Below, piece after piece: positions 37,556 through 49,434 of a DNA stretch of 64,000 bases. The notes under the pieces were generated by a model. It made no database searches. It saw nothing but the letters and a program-made list of their open reading frames with translations, and was not told the DNA's origin. Position 1 is the stretch's first letter; every line of letters begins with the position of its first letter. Source of the stretch: Monodelphis domestica (Eukaryota; Chordata; Mammalia; Didelphimorphia; Didelphidae); assembly GCF_027887165.1 (NCBI RefSeq), contig NC_077231.1, positions 190,340,334-190,404,333 on the forward strand, given 5' to 3'. A program made the translations under genes and the position numbers.

Positions 37556-37568
37556 AAAATCCTTTCTA
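37556..37568. repeat. Target-site duplication of the decayed L1 (left copy)
   Basis: AAAATCCTTTCTA recurs exactly at 45317-45329, beyond the element's A-rich tail. The two copies set the element boundaries. Confidence 0.8.
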
Positions 37569-38430
37569 GAGAACTTCTGGGTCAAGATGGCTACTGAGTA
37601 GAAGCAGAGCTCTTCTTCTCTCCATCGATCAAGACAGAGTGCCTCAAATAGACAAAACTAAAATCAAATGAGCAAAGGAGTTCACGATAGGACATAGCAC
37701 AGAAGTTAGGCAAAGTTAGGGCATTTCCATGCTAAAAGGGGACAAAATTTCCCCCACCAAGGTGCGAGTTCACCATCCCTCCCCCACTTTACCTACCTTT
37801 CCAGAGTCAGAACAAGCACAGGACACACTTCTAAGTTCTAGGTGGGAGGCTGGCCGAGTTCAACACAGACTTACCTCTAAGAGATATGACTCAGAACACT
37901 GGGAGGTTGAGAAAACATGTAGATAGGTGGATGCAGAGCTTGGGGACAGGGGGTGGCTCACAGCAAAAATGCCACAGAGAACTGTAAAAATCCCTTGTGC
38001 TGAAATCTCTCCAGTGCTCAATACAGAGACCTCTCTACACTCTACACCCAAACCTCTTCCAGGCAAGCTCTAAGTTCTCTGTGGCTGGACCTGCATGTAA
38101 GAACAGAAAGACTAGGACACCAGGAGGTGGAGGAAATATGGAGATAGGGCACAGAGCTTGGGCAGAGAGGAGAGGCTTAAAGCAAAATGCCACAGAGACC
38201 CAAAAAATAGCCTCTGGACAAAAACCTCTCCAGTGCTCAATACAGAGACTTGCCTATACTCCACACCCAGAACTCTGCAAGGCAATCTTTAAGTTCTTAG
38301 GGACTGGACCTGCTACTAAAAGCAGCTAGACACTGGGAGAAATATCCTCAGGGCAAAAACCTCTCCAGAGCCCAATATAAAGATAACCCCCATCCCTCAC
38401 TTAGACATCTGACCAGGAAGGAACAAGGCA
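37569..38430 (+). promoter_or_regulatory. L1 5' UTR with about three tandem monomers
   Basis: The start (ACTTCTGGGTCAAGATGGCT) is homologous to the young L1 5' end and includes CAAGATGGC, a YY1-type site. From about 37.80 to 38.39 kb the same blocks recur: CTCCAGTGCTCAATAC at 38009 and 38228 with a third variant at 38363, and TAAGTTCT at 37832, 38071 and 38290. The period is about 215-240 bp, with the last unit shortened. Tandem promoter monomers are known from mouse L1. Confidence 0.65.
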
Positions 38431-39520
38431 ATGACCACCAACTCCCAGGAATTAAAATCCACAAATACCAAAAAAACAAACAAACAAAAAACCCAAGAAG
38501 AAAATGTTCACCCTTGATAATTTTTATACAGAAAAACCCAGACTAAATAAAAGGCAGCAGAAGATGACCAACAATTAAACACATCTAAACCTTCAGGGAA
38601 AGGTTCTTGAAGACTTTAAATCTGAGATTGTCAGAAAAATGAAAGAGATGTGGCAAGAAAAGTGGGAAATAGTCCAAAAAGAAAATAATAGTTTAAAAGA
38701 TGGGATCTCCCACTTACCACTTAGAAATTGAAGCCCAGAAATCAAATGAAATAATAAGCAAACTGAAGACCAGAAATGACCTGTTGGAAGAGATGAAAAG
38801 CAAGATAGATCAAACCAAAAAAGGAAAATTAAAAGATATTAACTGAAAAACAGTCATTAAAAACTAGAATTGCTCAAGTAGAAGACAATGATCTCACAAG
38901 ACAGCAAGAATTAATAAAGAAAAGTCCAAAAATGATAGATTAGAAAGCAACACAAAATATCTCACTGAGAGGGTGGTTGACCTTGAAAATAGAAGTCAGA
39001 GAGACAATGTGAGAATCATAGGCCCACCTGAAAACCTGGAAAAACAAACAGAAATATTGACAACATACTAAAAGAAATTATCCAAGAAAACTGCCCTGAG
39101 GTTCTGCAACAAAAGGGGAAAATAGACACTGGAAGAGTCCATAGATCATCCACCATACTAAATCCTCAAATGACAACCCCCAGGAATGTAATTGCCAAAT
39201 TCAAGAACTTTCAAGCTAAGGAGAAAATATTACAAGAAGCCAGAAAGAAACAATTCAGATATCAAGGAGCACCGATCAGGATTACACAGGATCTGGCAGC
39301 TTCCACACAAAAGGATTACAAGGCTTGGAATAGGATATTCAGAAAGGCAAGAGAATTGGGTCTACAACCAAGGATCACCTACCCATCCAAATTTAATATA
39401 TACTTCCAGGGAAAAGTATGAGCATTCAACAAAATAAAAGACTTCCAAATATTTGTAAAGAAAAGACCAGAACTAAGCAGAAAATTTGACATTGAAATCC
39501 AAAACCCAAGAGAAATAAGA
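38431..39520 (+). pseudogene. Decayed L1 ORF1
   Basis: A degenerate L1 ORF1 with several frame breaks. It opens near MTTNSQE and hits an early stop at about 38518. The C-terminal third is the best preserved: an open stretch at 39170-39421 keeps TTPRNVIAKFKNFQAKEKIL, then FRYQGAPIRIT and AWNRIFRKARELGLQPRIT. This matches the intact ORF1 of the young L1 block for block. It cannot make a full ORF1p. Confidence 0.85.
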
Positions 39521-40303
39521 AATAAGAATAATAATAAGAAAGAGAAGGGTCTTTTTTTTTGTTTTGGTTTGTTTTCTAAGGGCCTCAAATAAGGCCAAAT
39601 CATTTATATTCCTATATGGAAAAATGTTATTTGTAACTGTCAAAAATTGTATTTACTATTATACTAGTTAGAAGAATTATCCATAGGTAGAGATTGGGGT
39701 ACTAAGTGATGTAAAATCATATATAAAAAAGAAAGAAGGAGGGTGGGGAATGGCATCAAGAGAAACTTGAAGGAATAAGAAAATTAGGATAACCTATACT
39801 ACACAAAAAAAAAAACACATGGGAGAGGGAGGGAAAGAATACAACTATAAGGAGAGGAAGAGAATGCTAAAAGGTAATACTCAAACCTTATTCTCAGTGG
39901 AATCAATTCCAAGAGGAAAGAGCATCTAGATCCACTGGGGTATTGAACTCTTTTTTACCCTATAGGGAAGTAGAGAGAGGAAAATTAAAGGAGGGATTAG
40001 GAATGGGAGTTATAAAGGGGGGAGGGAAAAGAGGGAAGAGAATTTAATAGACTTTAAAAAAACAAAAGGAGAATAAAAAGGGAGGGGGCAGAAAGGAAGG
40101 GTGGAGAGGAAGTAATTCAAGGGGGGAGAATGTGTGGGGTAGCTTAAAAAGACCCCAAAAGAAAATTAAGAGAGGAATAAGAAGGGAGGGGGGAGAAAGG
40201 AAAGTAAAATAAGGGTGGAGATTAGGGGGGCTGATTAAAAACAGAATACTGCTGTAGAAAGAAATAATGAAAGGAAAGAGCAGGACAAGGAGAGAAAATG
40301 AAA
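39521..40303 (+). other. Purine-rich ORF1-ORF2 spacer of the decayed L1
   Basis: About 0.78 kb dominated by G and A, with GGGAGGGGG-type runs (for example about 40080-40205). It matches the young L1 spacer in length class and composition, so the long spacer predates both insertions. Confidence 0.7.
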
Positions 40304-41394
40304 ATGTTGGGAAATACAGAAGTAGTAATCATAACTTTGAATGTGAATGGAATGAACTCACCTGTAAAGTGGAAGCAAATAGCAGAGTGGATCAGAAACC
40401 AAAATCCTACCATATGTTGTCTACAAGAAACACACATGAGGAAGGTAGATATGCATAGGGTAAAAGTAAGCAGATAGTGCAAAATATATTGGGCATCAAC
40501 TGATAAAAAGAAGCCAGAAAATCTCAATCATGATATCTGACAAAGCCAAAGTAAAAATAGATCTAATTAAAAGAGATAGGGAAGGTAATTACATCCTGAT
40601 AAAAGGCAATATAGGTAATAAGGAAATATCAGTGCTCAACATGTATGCACCAAATGGCATAGCATACAAATTTTTAAAGGAGAAACTTGTGGGGCTCAAG
40701 GATGAAATAGATATAAAAACTATACTAATAGGAGACCTGAACCTTCCTCTATCAGAATTAGATAAATTGAACCAAAAAATAAATAAGAAAGAAGTAAGAA
40801 AAGTGAATTAAATCTTAAAAAAATTAGAGTTAGTAGATATATGGAGGAAAATAAATAGGGACAAAAAGGAATACACCTTCTTTTCAGCAGCACATGGTAC
40901 ATTCACAAAGATTGACCATGTACTAGGGCATAAAAACATTGCAAACAAGTGCAAAAGAACATAAATAATAAACACAACCTTTTCAGATCACAAAGCAATA
41001 AAAATAATAATTAGTAAGGGTATAGGGAGAGGCAAATCAAAAATTAATTGGAAATTCAATAATATGATTCTCAAAAATTGGTTAGCTAAAGAATAAATCA
41101 TAGAAAAAATTAATAATTTCATTGAAGAAAATGACAATGAAGAGACATCCTTTCAAAATCTATGGGATGCAGCTAAAGCAGTACTAAGTAGGAAATTTAT
41201 ATACTTGAGTTCATATATTAATAAATTAGAGAGGGCAGAATGAATTGGGCATGCAAATTAAAAAATTAGAAAGTGAACAAATTAAAAATCCCCAGATGAA
41301 AACTAAATTAGAAATCCTAACAATTAAAGGAGAAATTAATAAAATTGAAAGTAAAAGAACTATTGAATTAAAAAACAAGACTAGGGGGCAGCTG

Positions 41395-41540
41395 GGTAGC
41401 TCAGTGGATTGAGAGCCAGGCCTAGAGATGGGAGGTCCTAGGTTCAAATCTGGCCTCAGACACTTCTCAGCTGTGTCAATACAGAGTATTGACTCCAAGA
41501 CAGAAGGTAAGGGTTTTAAAATTTAAAAAAAAAAATAATA
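41395..41540 (+). mobile_element. tRNA-derived SINE with internal deletion
   Basis: It starts GGGGCAGCTGGGTAGCTCAG and ends in poly-A with a perfect 15-bp duplication, AAAAAACAAGACTAG, at 41380-41394 and 41541-41555. Compared with the copies at 5.5 and 51.3 kb, roughly 60 bp between the TGTGT core and CAATACAGAGTATTG are missing. Confidence 0.9.
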
Positions 41541-42170
41541 AAAAAACAAGACTAGAAAATGGTACTTTGAAAAAACAAATAAAATAGACAACATACTGGT
41601 CAGTCTAATAAAATAAAAGGAAAGAAGAAAACCAAATTGACAGTATCCAAAATGAAAAGGGAGACCTCACTTCAAATGAAGAGGAAATTAAGGCAATTAT
41701 TAAAAAAGTATTTTGCCCAATTAAATGGGATAAATATGGCAATCTAGGTGATATGGATGAATATTTATAAATTGCCTAGATTAGCAGAAGTAGAAATAGA
41801 ATACTTAAATAACCCCATATCAGAAAAAGAAATTGAACAAGTCATCAAAAACTCCCTAAGAAAAAATTCCCAGGGCCTGATGGATTCACAAGTGAATTCT
41901 ATCAAACATTCAAAGTACAACTAATCCCAATACTATACAAACTACTTGACATAATAAACAAAAAAGGAGTTCTACCAAATTCCTTTCATGACACAAATAT
42001 GATACTGATTCCAAAGCTAGGTAGATCAAAACAGAGAAAGAAAACTATAGACCAATCTCTTTAATGAACATAGATGTAAAAATATTAAATAGAATACTAG
42101 CCAAAAGACTCCAGCAAGTTATCAGGAGGGTTATTCATTATGATCAGGTAGAATTTATACCAGGAATATG

Positions 42171-42847
42171 TGAAGATTGGATTTAGCTATCTCCTAATTG
42201 TAACAATGAAGATACTTAGCTCTTCCTTTATTGTGAAGATTAAATTGTCATCCCCTGATTATAACAATGAAGGTACTTAGCTCTTCCTTTATTAGAAAGA
42301 ATGAATTATAATCCAGTCTGTTTTTAGATTTTAATCCCCAAAAAGTGATAACTCAATATTTTAAGTAGATCTACCCAGTTTAAGTACAAAAGTGTTAAGT
42401 AACTACAAAAGGTGAACTGAACAAAAAAAAAAGGTGTTAAGTAACCCAAAAAGGTATAATCTAACCAAAGAAGGTGTGAACTAAAGAGTGGGCAGTCCTG
42501 GAGAAAAGTATGTACTGTGATTGGTAGACATGAAATTTAGGGGAGGTAACACAAGAGAAAAAGATTTTTAAAAAGTGGACCAGAGGCCAAAAAAGGATAT
42601 TCAATTCGAGGAGATCAAAGAGCTCTCTGACTCAGAGGAAAGACTGGAAGACAGACATTTGAGGAGCAACCAGAAGACAGATGCCCTGATTTTTTTCCAT
42701 TTAGATAGTCACCATTGGTGAGTGAAAGGCTGATTTAGTGACCCCACCTTTCTGGATGTGTAAAGCCTCCAGGAAAGGTCCATCATCTTGAGACTCTTTT
42801 CCCTGATTTGGGCCTTAGTATTTCTACCGTCTCAGAGGAAGCCAAAG

Positions 42848-42907
<60 letters not shown>

Positions 42908-43008
42908 CCTTAATATCTTCTCTTTATTGCAAATAAAACTACCATAAATTCATTTTACTTTAGTAATTCATTTTGGGATTTAGAAATTAAATTCCTGGTG
43001 ACCACCTA
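42171..43008 (+). mobile_element. Probable solo LTR of an endogenous retrovirus
   Basis: About 0.84 kb of non-L1 sequence splits the decayed ORF2. It begins TGTGAAGATTGG with two near-repeats of a roughly 62-bp unit, carries a long (TC)n run (about 42852-42904) and an AATAAA (about 42932), and ends near CTGGTGACCACC. This layout suits an LTR, but the target duplication is unclear and about 150 bp of L1 is missing at the junction. No internal retroviral gene is present. Confidence 0.5.
42852..42904. repeat. (TC)n microsatellite
   Basis: A pure dinucleotide run lying within the LTR-like insert, upstream of its AATAAA. Confidence 0.95.
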
Positions 43009-45316
43009 TATAAATAGGAATAAGCATAGGAATAGGAGGGCCTTTTCTAAAAATAATAAACACTATATATTTCAAACCATCAGCAAACATCTGCAATGGG
43101 GATAAATGAGAAGCATTCCCAGTAAGATCTGGAGTGAAATAAGGATGCCCATTATCACCTTTATTATTTAACATTGTACTAGAAACACTAGCAGTAGCAA
43201 TTAGAGAAGATAAAGGAATTGAAGGTATTAAAATAGGCAGTGAGAAGACCAAGCTATCACTCTTTGCAGATGATATGATGGCCCACTTAAGGAATCTTAA
43301 TAAACTAAAAAGCTAGTAGAAATAATCAACAACTTTAGCAAAGTTTCAGGATACAAAATAAACCCACATAAATCATCAGCATTTCTATATACTTCCAACT
43401 CATCCCAGCAGCAAGAGTTAGAAAAGAAATTCCCTTTAAAATCACCAAATACAGTCTAAAATACTTAGGAATCTATCTGCTGAGACAAACACAGGAACTA
43501 TATGAACACAACTACAGAACACTCTCCACACAATTAAAACTAGATCTAAATAATTGGAAAAACATTAACTGCTCATTGGTAGGACAAGGTAACATAATAA
43601 AAACGACAATCTTACCCAAACTAATTTACTTATTTGGAGTCATACCCATCAAACTAAAAACTTTTTTATACAATTAGTAAAATCAATAACAAAGTTTATT
43701 TGAAAGAACAAGAGATCAAGGATATCTAGGGAAATAATGAAAAAAAAATGTGAAGGAAGGTGACCTAACAGTACCAGATCTTAAACTGTACTAAAAAGCA
43801 GTGATCATCAAAATCATATGGTACTGGCTAAAAGACAAAAGGGAGGACCAGTGGAATAGACTTGGGGTAAGTGGCCCCAGTAAGACAGTCTATGATAAAC
43901 CCAAAGATCCCAGCTTTTGGGACAAAAATTCACTATTTGACAAAAACTGCTGGGAAAATTGGAAAACAGTATGGGAGAGATTAGGTTTAGATCAACCTAT
44001 CACAACCTATACCAATATAAACTCAGAATGGGTGAATGACCTGAATATAAAGAAGGAAACTATAAGTACATTAGATGAAGACAGACTAGTATACATATCA
44101 GATCTTTGGGAAGTAAAAGATTTTAAGACCAAACAAGAGTAAGAAAAAATTAAAAATGCAAAATAGATAATTTCAATTACATTAAATTAAAAAAGGTTTT
44201 GTACAAACAAAACCAATGCAAGCAAAATTAGAAGGGAAGCAACAAATTGGGAAACAATCTTTATAACAAAAACCTCTGATAAGGGATTAATAACTCAAAT
44301 GTATAAAGAGCTAAATCAATTGTATAAAAAAATGAAGCCATTCTCCAATTGATAAATGGGCAAGGAACATGAATAGGCAATTTTCAGATAAAGAAATCAA
44401 AACTATTAATAAGCACATAAAAAAATGTTCAAAATCTCTTATAATCAGAGAAATGCAAAGCAAAAGAACTCTGAGGTATCACCTCACACCCAGCAGACTG
44501 GCCAACATGAAAGCAAAGTAATGAATGTTGGAGGAGATATAACAAAGTTGGGACATTAATGTATTGTTGGTGGAGTTGTGAACTGATGATGATGATCCAA
44601 CCATTCTGGAGGGCAATTTGGAACTATGCTCAAAGGGCACTAAAGACTGTCTGCCATTTGAGCCAGTCATAGCACTGCTGGGCTTGTACCCCAAAGAGAT
44701 AATAAGGAAAAAGTCTTGTACTAGAATAGTCATAGCTGTACTCTTTTTTTTCTGGCAAAAAATTGGAAAATGAGGGGATGCCCTTCAATTGGGGAATGGC
44801 TGAACAAATTGTGGTATATGTTGGTGATGGAATACTATTGTGCTCAAAGGAATAATGAACTGGAGGAATTCCGGGAGGAATGACCTCCTGGAATTGTTGC
44901 AGAGTGAATGTAGAAGAACCAGGAGAATACTGTACACAGAGACTGATGCACTGTGGTAAATTCAAATGTAATGTACTTCTCTACTAGTAGCAATGCAATG
45001 ATCCAGGGACATATGAGAAAGAACGCTATCCACATCCAGAGAAAAAACTGTGGGAAAAGAAACACAGAGGAAAAACAACCACTTGATCACATGGGTCAGA
45101 GGGGCTATGACTGGGAAAGTGAACTGTAAATTAAATGTTTCCTAGTGCAAATACTAATAATAAGGAAATGGGTCTTGATCGATGGCACATGTTAAACCCA
45201 GTGGAATTGTGCGTCATATATGGGAAGGGCGTAGGGGGAGGGGAAGGAAGGAATATGAGTCTTGTAATCATGGAAAATTATTCTAAATCATCTAATTAAA
45301 TAAAATTAAAAAAATT

Positions 45317-45329
45317 AAAATCCTTTCTA
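45317..45329. repeat. Target-site duplication of the decayed L1 (right copy)
   Basis: Exact copy of 37556-37568. Confidence 0.8.
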
Positions 45330-46800
45330 CTTATAGAATTATGCTAAGTTTTGTAGGATTGGATTTTTTCTTGCCTATGAGTCTATATCTGTTATTTTTG
45401 GAATATTGTATTCTAAGATCTCTCATTTAAAATCAAAGCTACCAAGTCTTGTATAATCCTGACTATGGGTCCTAGGACTTTTCCTTTGTGAGCTTCTTTG
45501 AGGAGGTGATAGGTACATTCTATTTTCACTTTACCCTCTGGTTCTAATAGATCTATTAGATGGGCAGTTTTTCACTCATAATTTCTTGACATATTGTGCC
45601 CCAGTTTTTTTTATATCATAGATTTTAGAGAATCCAATGATTCTTAAATTATTTCTCCTTGAGCTGTTTTCTCGATCAATTTTTTTTATACAAGAAATCT
45701 TATACTTTCTTCTATTTTGTCATTTATTGGATTTTGTTCTAATATTTCTTGCTGTCTCCTAGAGGCAATAGTCTGTCTAGTCTATTCTAGTTTTCAATGT
45801 ACATTACTTAGGCAAAGTTTACCACTTTCTCTTGCAAGCACTTATTCTCCTTTCCAATTATTTCCTCAAAAGCTTTTATTTCTTTATTTCTTTTTTCTTT
45901 TGCTCTTGTTTCTTTTAGGTATTCACATAGTCCTTATGAAAAATCAACTTTTCTTTTGAACCTCTACTTGTATCTGTTGCATAATTATTCCCTCGTTTTT
46001 TAGGGAGGTCTCTAAATTTGCAGAATATATATTTTTTAAGTTAGCATTTCTTTGACATTCAGAGCACTGGATATTCAGGGCCCTATCAAGTATCTAAGCA
46101 GTTTTAGGGACCTCAGAGTGCCAGTATAAACATTATCCTAGTATAAACACTGCAGCACTGCATTAGATGCTGGTGTTTGCCATTCCCCAAGACCTATATG
46201 ACATGCAATTCTTGTATTTTCTGACTTTGTTGCCTTTAGACATAGAGCTGTGTAGTCCACCCATGTCACGTCATAGCACTGGGAGATTACAATGTATTAG
46301 TGCTAGGGGGAATCCCTTTCTTATTTACTCTTGCCTTGATTGACTTTTTGTGCATTTTTGGTAGGAAGAAGTCACTATATTTCTCCTTTCTTGATCATTG
46401 TTTTGTCTTATGTAAACTATATTGCTTAGGCTTTGTAGGAACGACTTAGTCTGCCTCCTGGTCAGGCAGCCATTGGCTCTCTGTCTCAAATAGTCTTTGC
46501 CATATGCTTCAGGAAGGGAGATTTCACTTCAGTACATAGTTGGAATGAGTTCAAAGAGCTCAGAGCTAAATCTACCCAATGCTGGTAGAGCTCTGATTGA
46601 ATGATTAGTCTCACTTTGAAAAAGCCCAGAATTCCCCCTTTCCACAAGTATCCCATGGCCATCACAGGCTTCTCCCAGGACTACTTAACCTTCAGGCCAA
46701 ACTACTTTGTGTGCTGTCTTCCCTTGAGTCCAGTGCCACATTAGACTCTCAGAATGGAGTAGGAAGAGGATAGGGGCAAAGTCTGTAGGCACTAGCCCCA
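45330..46800 (-). mobile_element. Old L1/HAL1-like remnant, ORF1 region
   Basis: In antisense, CCAATGATTCTTAAATTATT followed by GAGCTGTTTTCTCGATC corresponds to the ORF1 stretch around 16.51-16.57 kb of the young L1 (the RRENLRIIG region). The 5'-UTR-like remainder extends toward about 46.8 kb with lower certainty. Lacking any ORF2, it may be a HAL1-type (ORF1-only) element. No open ORF1 remains. Confidence 0.55.
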
Positions 46801-46804
46801 CACT

Positions 46805-46905
46805 GACTGTACCAAGAGAATTTTTTGAAGGCAGGGACTGTATTTGGTTTCCTCAGCACTAATGATAGCACCTTACACAAAATAAACATTCAATAATACT
46901 TGTAA
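46805..46905 (+). mobile_element. L2 3'-end fragment
   Basis: GAAGGCAGGGACTGTATTTG through CTCAGCACTAATGATAGCAC to AAACATTCAATAATACTTG is the sense-strand L2 terminus. Confidence 0.6.
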
Positions 46906-47114
46906 TGATTATGGCAATAATTAATGTTTCATGTCAAACAAATAATCCCCTCTGCTACCACCACTCCTTCCTACTCCAAGCTATAAATATACCTTGGATA
47001 CTACACCTCAGTATCTGGATCTGCAGCCCTTGGCACACCACTTTGGAGTTCATTTAGCATTTTTATATTTGGTATTTACCCAGCAAGAAAGGAAATTGTC
47101 CTTAGAGTAAAAAT

Positions 47115-47155
47115 ACAAACAAACAAACAAACAAACAAACAAACAAACAAACAAA
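47115..47155. repeat. (AAAC)n tetranucleotide repeat
   Basis: Ten pure units of AAAC, possibly an old retroelement tail. Confidence 0.95.
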
Positions 47156-48329
47156 AAGTCTGAATTCAAGTCATGCCTCTGACATATTAACTAGCAAGTG
47201 ATTTAGCCTTTCTCTATCCCAGGCAACTCTCTAAGACAATAAATTACAAAGAAGGTGTCAATACACACAAGAAGTTAACACATTGGGAGTTCTCTCTACC
47301 AGTGAAATCACAGATTCAGTCCAGTCCTGCTTTAGCCCATCTATTGCTAGCAAATTCCCACCTCCTGTTTTTCAATTCCCTGTGATTCAAAACTACTTAC
47401 TGTCTAAGCAGAAAGCTTTTCTTCCTCTTTCTGCACTCTTGTCCTCATCTAGCTTGGTATTTCCTAGTTTTCTCAAATCCCTAATGTCCTCTGCTTTTCC
47501 TTTCCCCTGTGGCCTCTGTGACTGCTCTATTGTTAGCAAACTCCTTTCATTCTAGATCTCTTCCTTCCATTTTCTGGGGCTCACTGAAATCTACCTTCCT
47601 TTTGAGCACCCCACATCCATTGGTGTTGGAAACCTTCAAAGCTCCCTGTTACTTCTTTCATGCCTCCTCATACATGAGGCCAGGGGAGGAATTGGTGTAC
47701 TTCTGGCTCTCTAATGGCACTTTCAGACCCTCCCTCTACTACCATTTAGCAACCACATCTATTTTCATGTTCACCACATCCTGTTATTCTTATCTATGAA
47801 TCACTAGATTATTCCTTCACCCCAATAAGTTCATGGCCTTGTTTATGGCTTTCATCACATCAATCCTATATTCCTGTGAAAATCTTGACCAGATCTTCAA
47901 ACTCCTAAAATCCTATGATCTCTGTCTCCAGTCTAACTCAGATAGAAGCTCATGCACATCAACTAAATGTGCCCCATGTGCCAGAATTGCTAATTAGAGT
48001 TCTACTTCAGCAGTTCCAGTCAATTCAGGAATTAAATTCAATAATCATTTATTAAATACCTACTGTGTACAAGGAATGATTAAAAGAAAAAAAGGAGAGT
48101 CCTTATTTTTTCCCTTTTGGACTCTGATAAATTTTGAAGAGGTGTAGCTGGTGAAAAAAATCAATTTCCAGTAGTTCTAAACCAAATTCCTGAACCTGGG
48201 GTTATTGGTCCTCTTTGAAAAGGGACAAACAACTCTATGAGTTGAGTGGGAATGTAGGTTTATATGTACACACCTGTGTATACATACATACCTATACATA
48301 TTCATATATATTTATAGATATACACATAT
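47156..48329. other. Unassigned sequence with an L2/L3 scrap
   Basis: Pyrimidine-rich text at 47.28-47.95 kb looks like an old LINE, but I cannot identify it. The two overlapping frames there show no domain. About 48020-48100 resembles an antisense L2/L3 3' end (TAATCATTTATTAAATACC). Confidence 0.35.
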
Positions 48330-48880
48330 AGTTGCTGTTTATCCCTTTTTGAAGAAAACCAATGATATCATGTGGAAATATCTTGACTAGTGTGTAAATT
48401 AGCTTGAAGGAAGAGATGCACAGTTGTCAGCTTCACTCTCTCTTCCAGGCACCAAAATTCTGTGGCAGGACAAAAGTCAAGATGACTAGCAATGACCCAG
48501 GTTACAGTGGATGTCCTTGGCATGTTTAGTGCTCTAGGCATTCCACAGTGCCTGCTTCAGTCACCTTCAAGACTGTTGGAATAAATTGTTCTCATCTGCC
48601 ATTTTGTCAGAAGAGTCTTGGCATGCCTAGGGTAGACATCTCCTTAACTCACTGGTGGATTTGAGGCCCATCAGTTACCCTCAGCCTGTTTAGCTAGGCT
48701 GCCCAGGTGTTTTTACCAAGATGTGGCTGCTTTACATGCTACAGCTTCTTGGAGCCACAGGTGAGTGTCAGGTGAAAGGTAGGCCCCAACGGTGGATAAG
48801 CAGTCCTAAAAAGGGCTCAACAAGCCCTCACACCAAAGGAGCTAGTTCTCCCTGAACCCCACAGACAGCCCATACCAGCT
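48330..48880. repeat. Probable dispersed repeat, family not named
   Basis: The block is less AT-rich than its surroundings, with text such as GAAGAAAACCAATGATATCA, CTCTTCCAGGCACCAAAA and ATTTGAGGCCCATCAGTTAC. It reads like a dispersed marsupial repeat, but only one copy is in the window and no coding frame or target duplication was found. Confidence 0.35.
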
Positions 48881-49430
48881 ATGATTATCATGTTCAAAGG
48901 CTGCGGTATTGAGACCATTCCTATCAAAGAAATTATCCTTAATCAGAATTGGTTCTCAATTGCCCCCCAATCTTCCAGACCCAATTATTGACACATAATA
49001 GCTTCTGTTAATTGTCTATTCTGTGCTACCTGCCCAGATATCTCTATGGAAAAGTAGGTCAGAAATTCATTGCTAGCAGTCATCATCATCCTTTCAATCT
49101 GTTCCATTTTCTTGAACCTAATGAATAATAGAGTAGCTGAAGTATTATTTTTGTTTACAAATTCCTTAGATAACTATGATAAATACCTCTAGTAGTTTTT
49201 GGTGATTTTTGTCTTACAAAGAATTTTGACCTATTTCAGAGGTTTTAGATAGAATTAGGAAACCACATATTGAGCAATGCCAAGAAAGAATCTACCCTAA
49301 TCAAGAATATAATAGCTTATGATAACTCAATTTAGATGAATTACCAATTGGTTATTAAATATAGAAGAATATATGGTTTATGTCAAATACTGCATGTATT
49401 TATAATATTTTTTTCATTTCAGCATCAGTT
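48881..49430. other. Unassigned intergenic sequence
   Basis: Nothing recognised. Confidence 0.4.
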
Positions 49431-49434
49431 CTAC

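Larger units (their letters stand above)
40304..44958 (+). pseudogene. Decayed L1 ORF2, interrupted by SINE and LTR
   Basis: Starts with an ATG at 40304 matching the intact ORF2 start. Endonuclease blocks survive ([25 protein letters not shown] at 40530-40811). The RT part is shifted and broken, and an ADDMM-type block is legible near 43268. A C-terminal stretch at 43801-44142 keeps [20 protein letters not shown] and its surroundings. Stops, frameshifts, the SINE at 41.4 kb, the LTR at 42.2 kb and about 150 bp of missing L1 at the LTR site destroy the gene. Confidence 0.85.
37569..45316 (+). mobile_element. Near full-length but decayed L1, with nested SINE and LTR
   Basis: The element spans 7.75 kb including insertions. 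It has a 5' UTR with imperfect tandem units, an ORF1 remnant (about 38.43-39.52 kb), a purine-rich spacer, an ORF2 remnant (40304 to about 44958), a 3' UTR and an A-rich tail. A 13-bp target duplication flanks it. A SINE (41395-41540) and a probable solo LTR (about 42171-43008) inserted later. Frameshifts and stops throughout rule out activity. Confidence 0.88.

Noticed and set aside
39170..39421. Functional small protein from the ORF1 remnant
   Set aside because: It is only the C-terminal third of a broken L1 ORF1 with no promoter or start context of its own.
41395..41470. tRNA gene
   Set aside because: The A-box and B-box-like motifs belong to the SINE head; there is no complete cloverleaf, and a poly-A tail and target duplications are present.
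42171..43008. Retroviral gag, pol or env genes near the LTR
   Set aside because: No retroviral coding sequence is present; L1 ORF2 continues on both sides, so only a solo LTR is possible.
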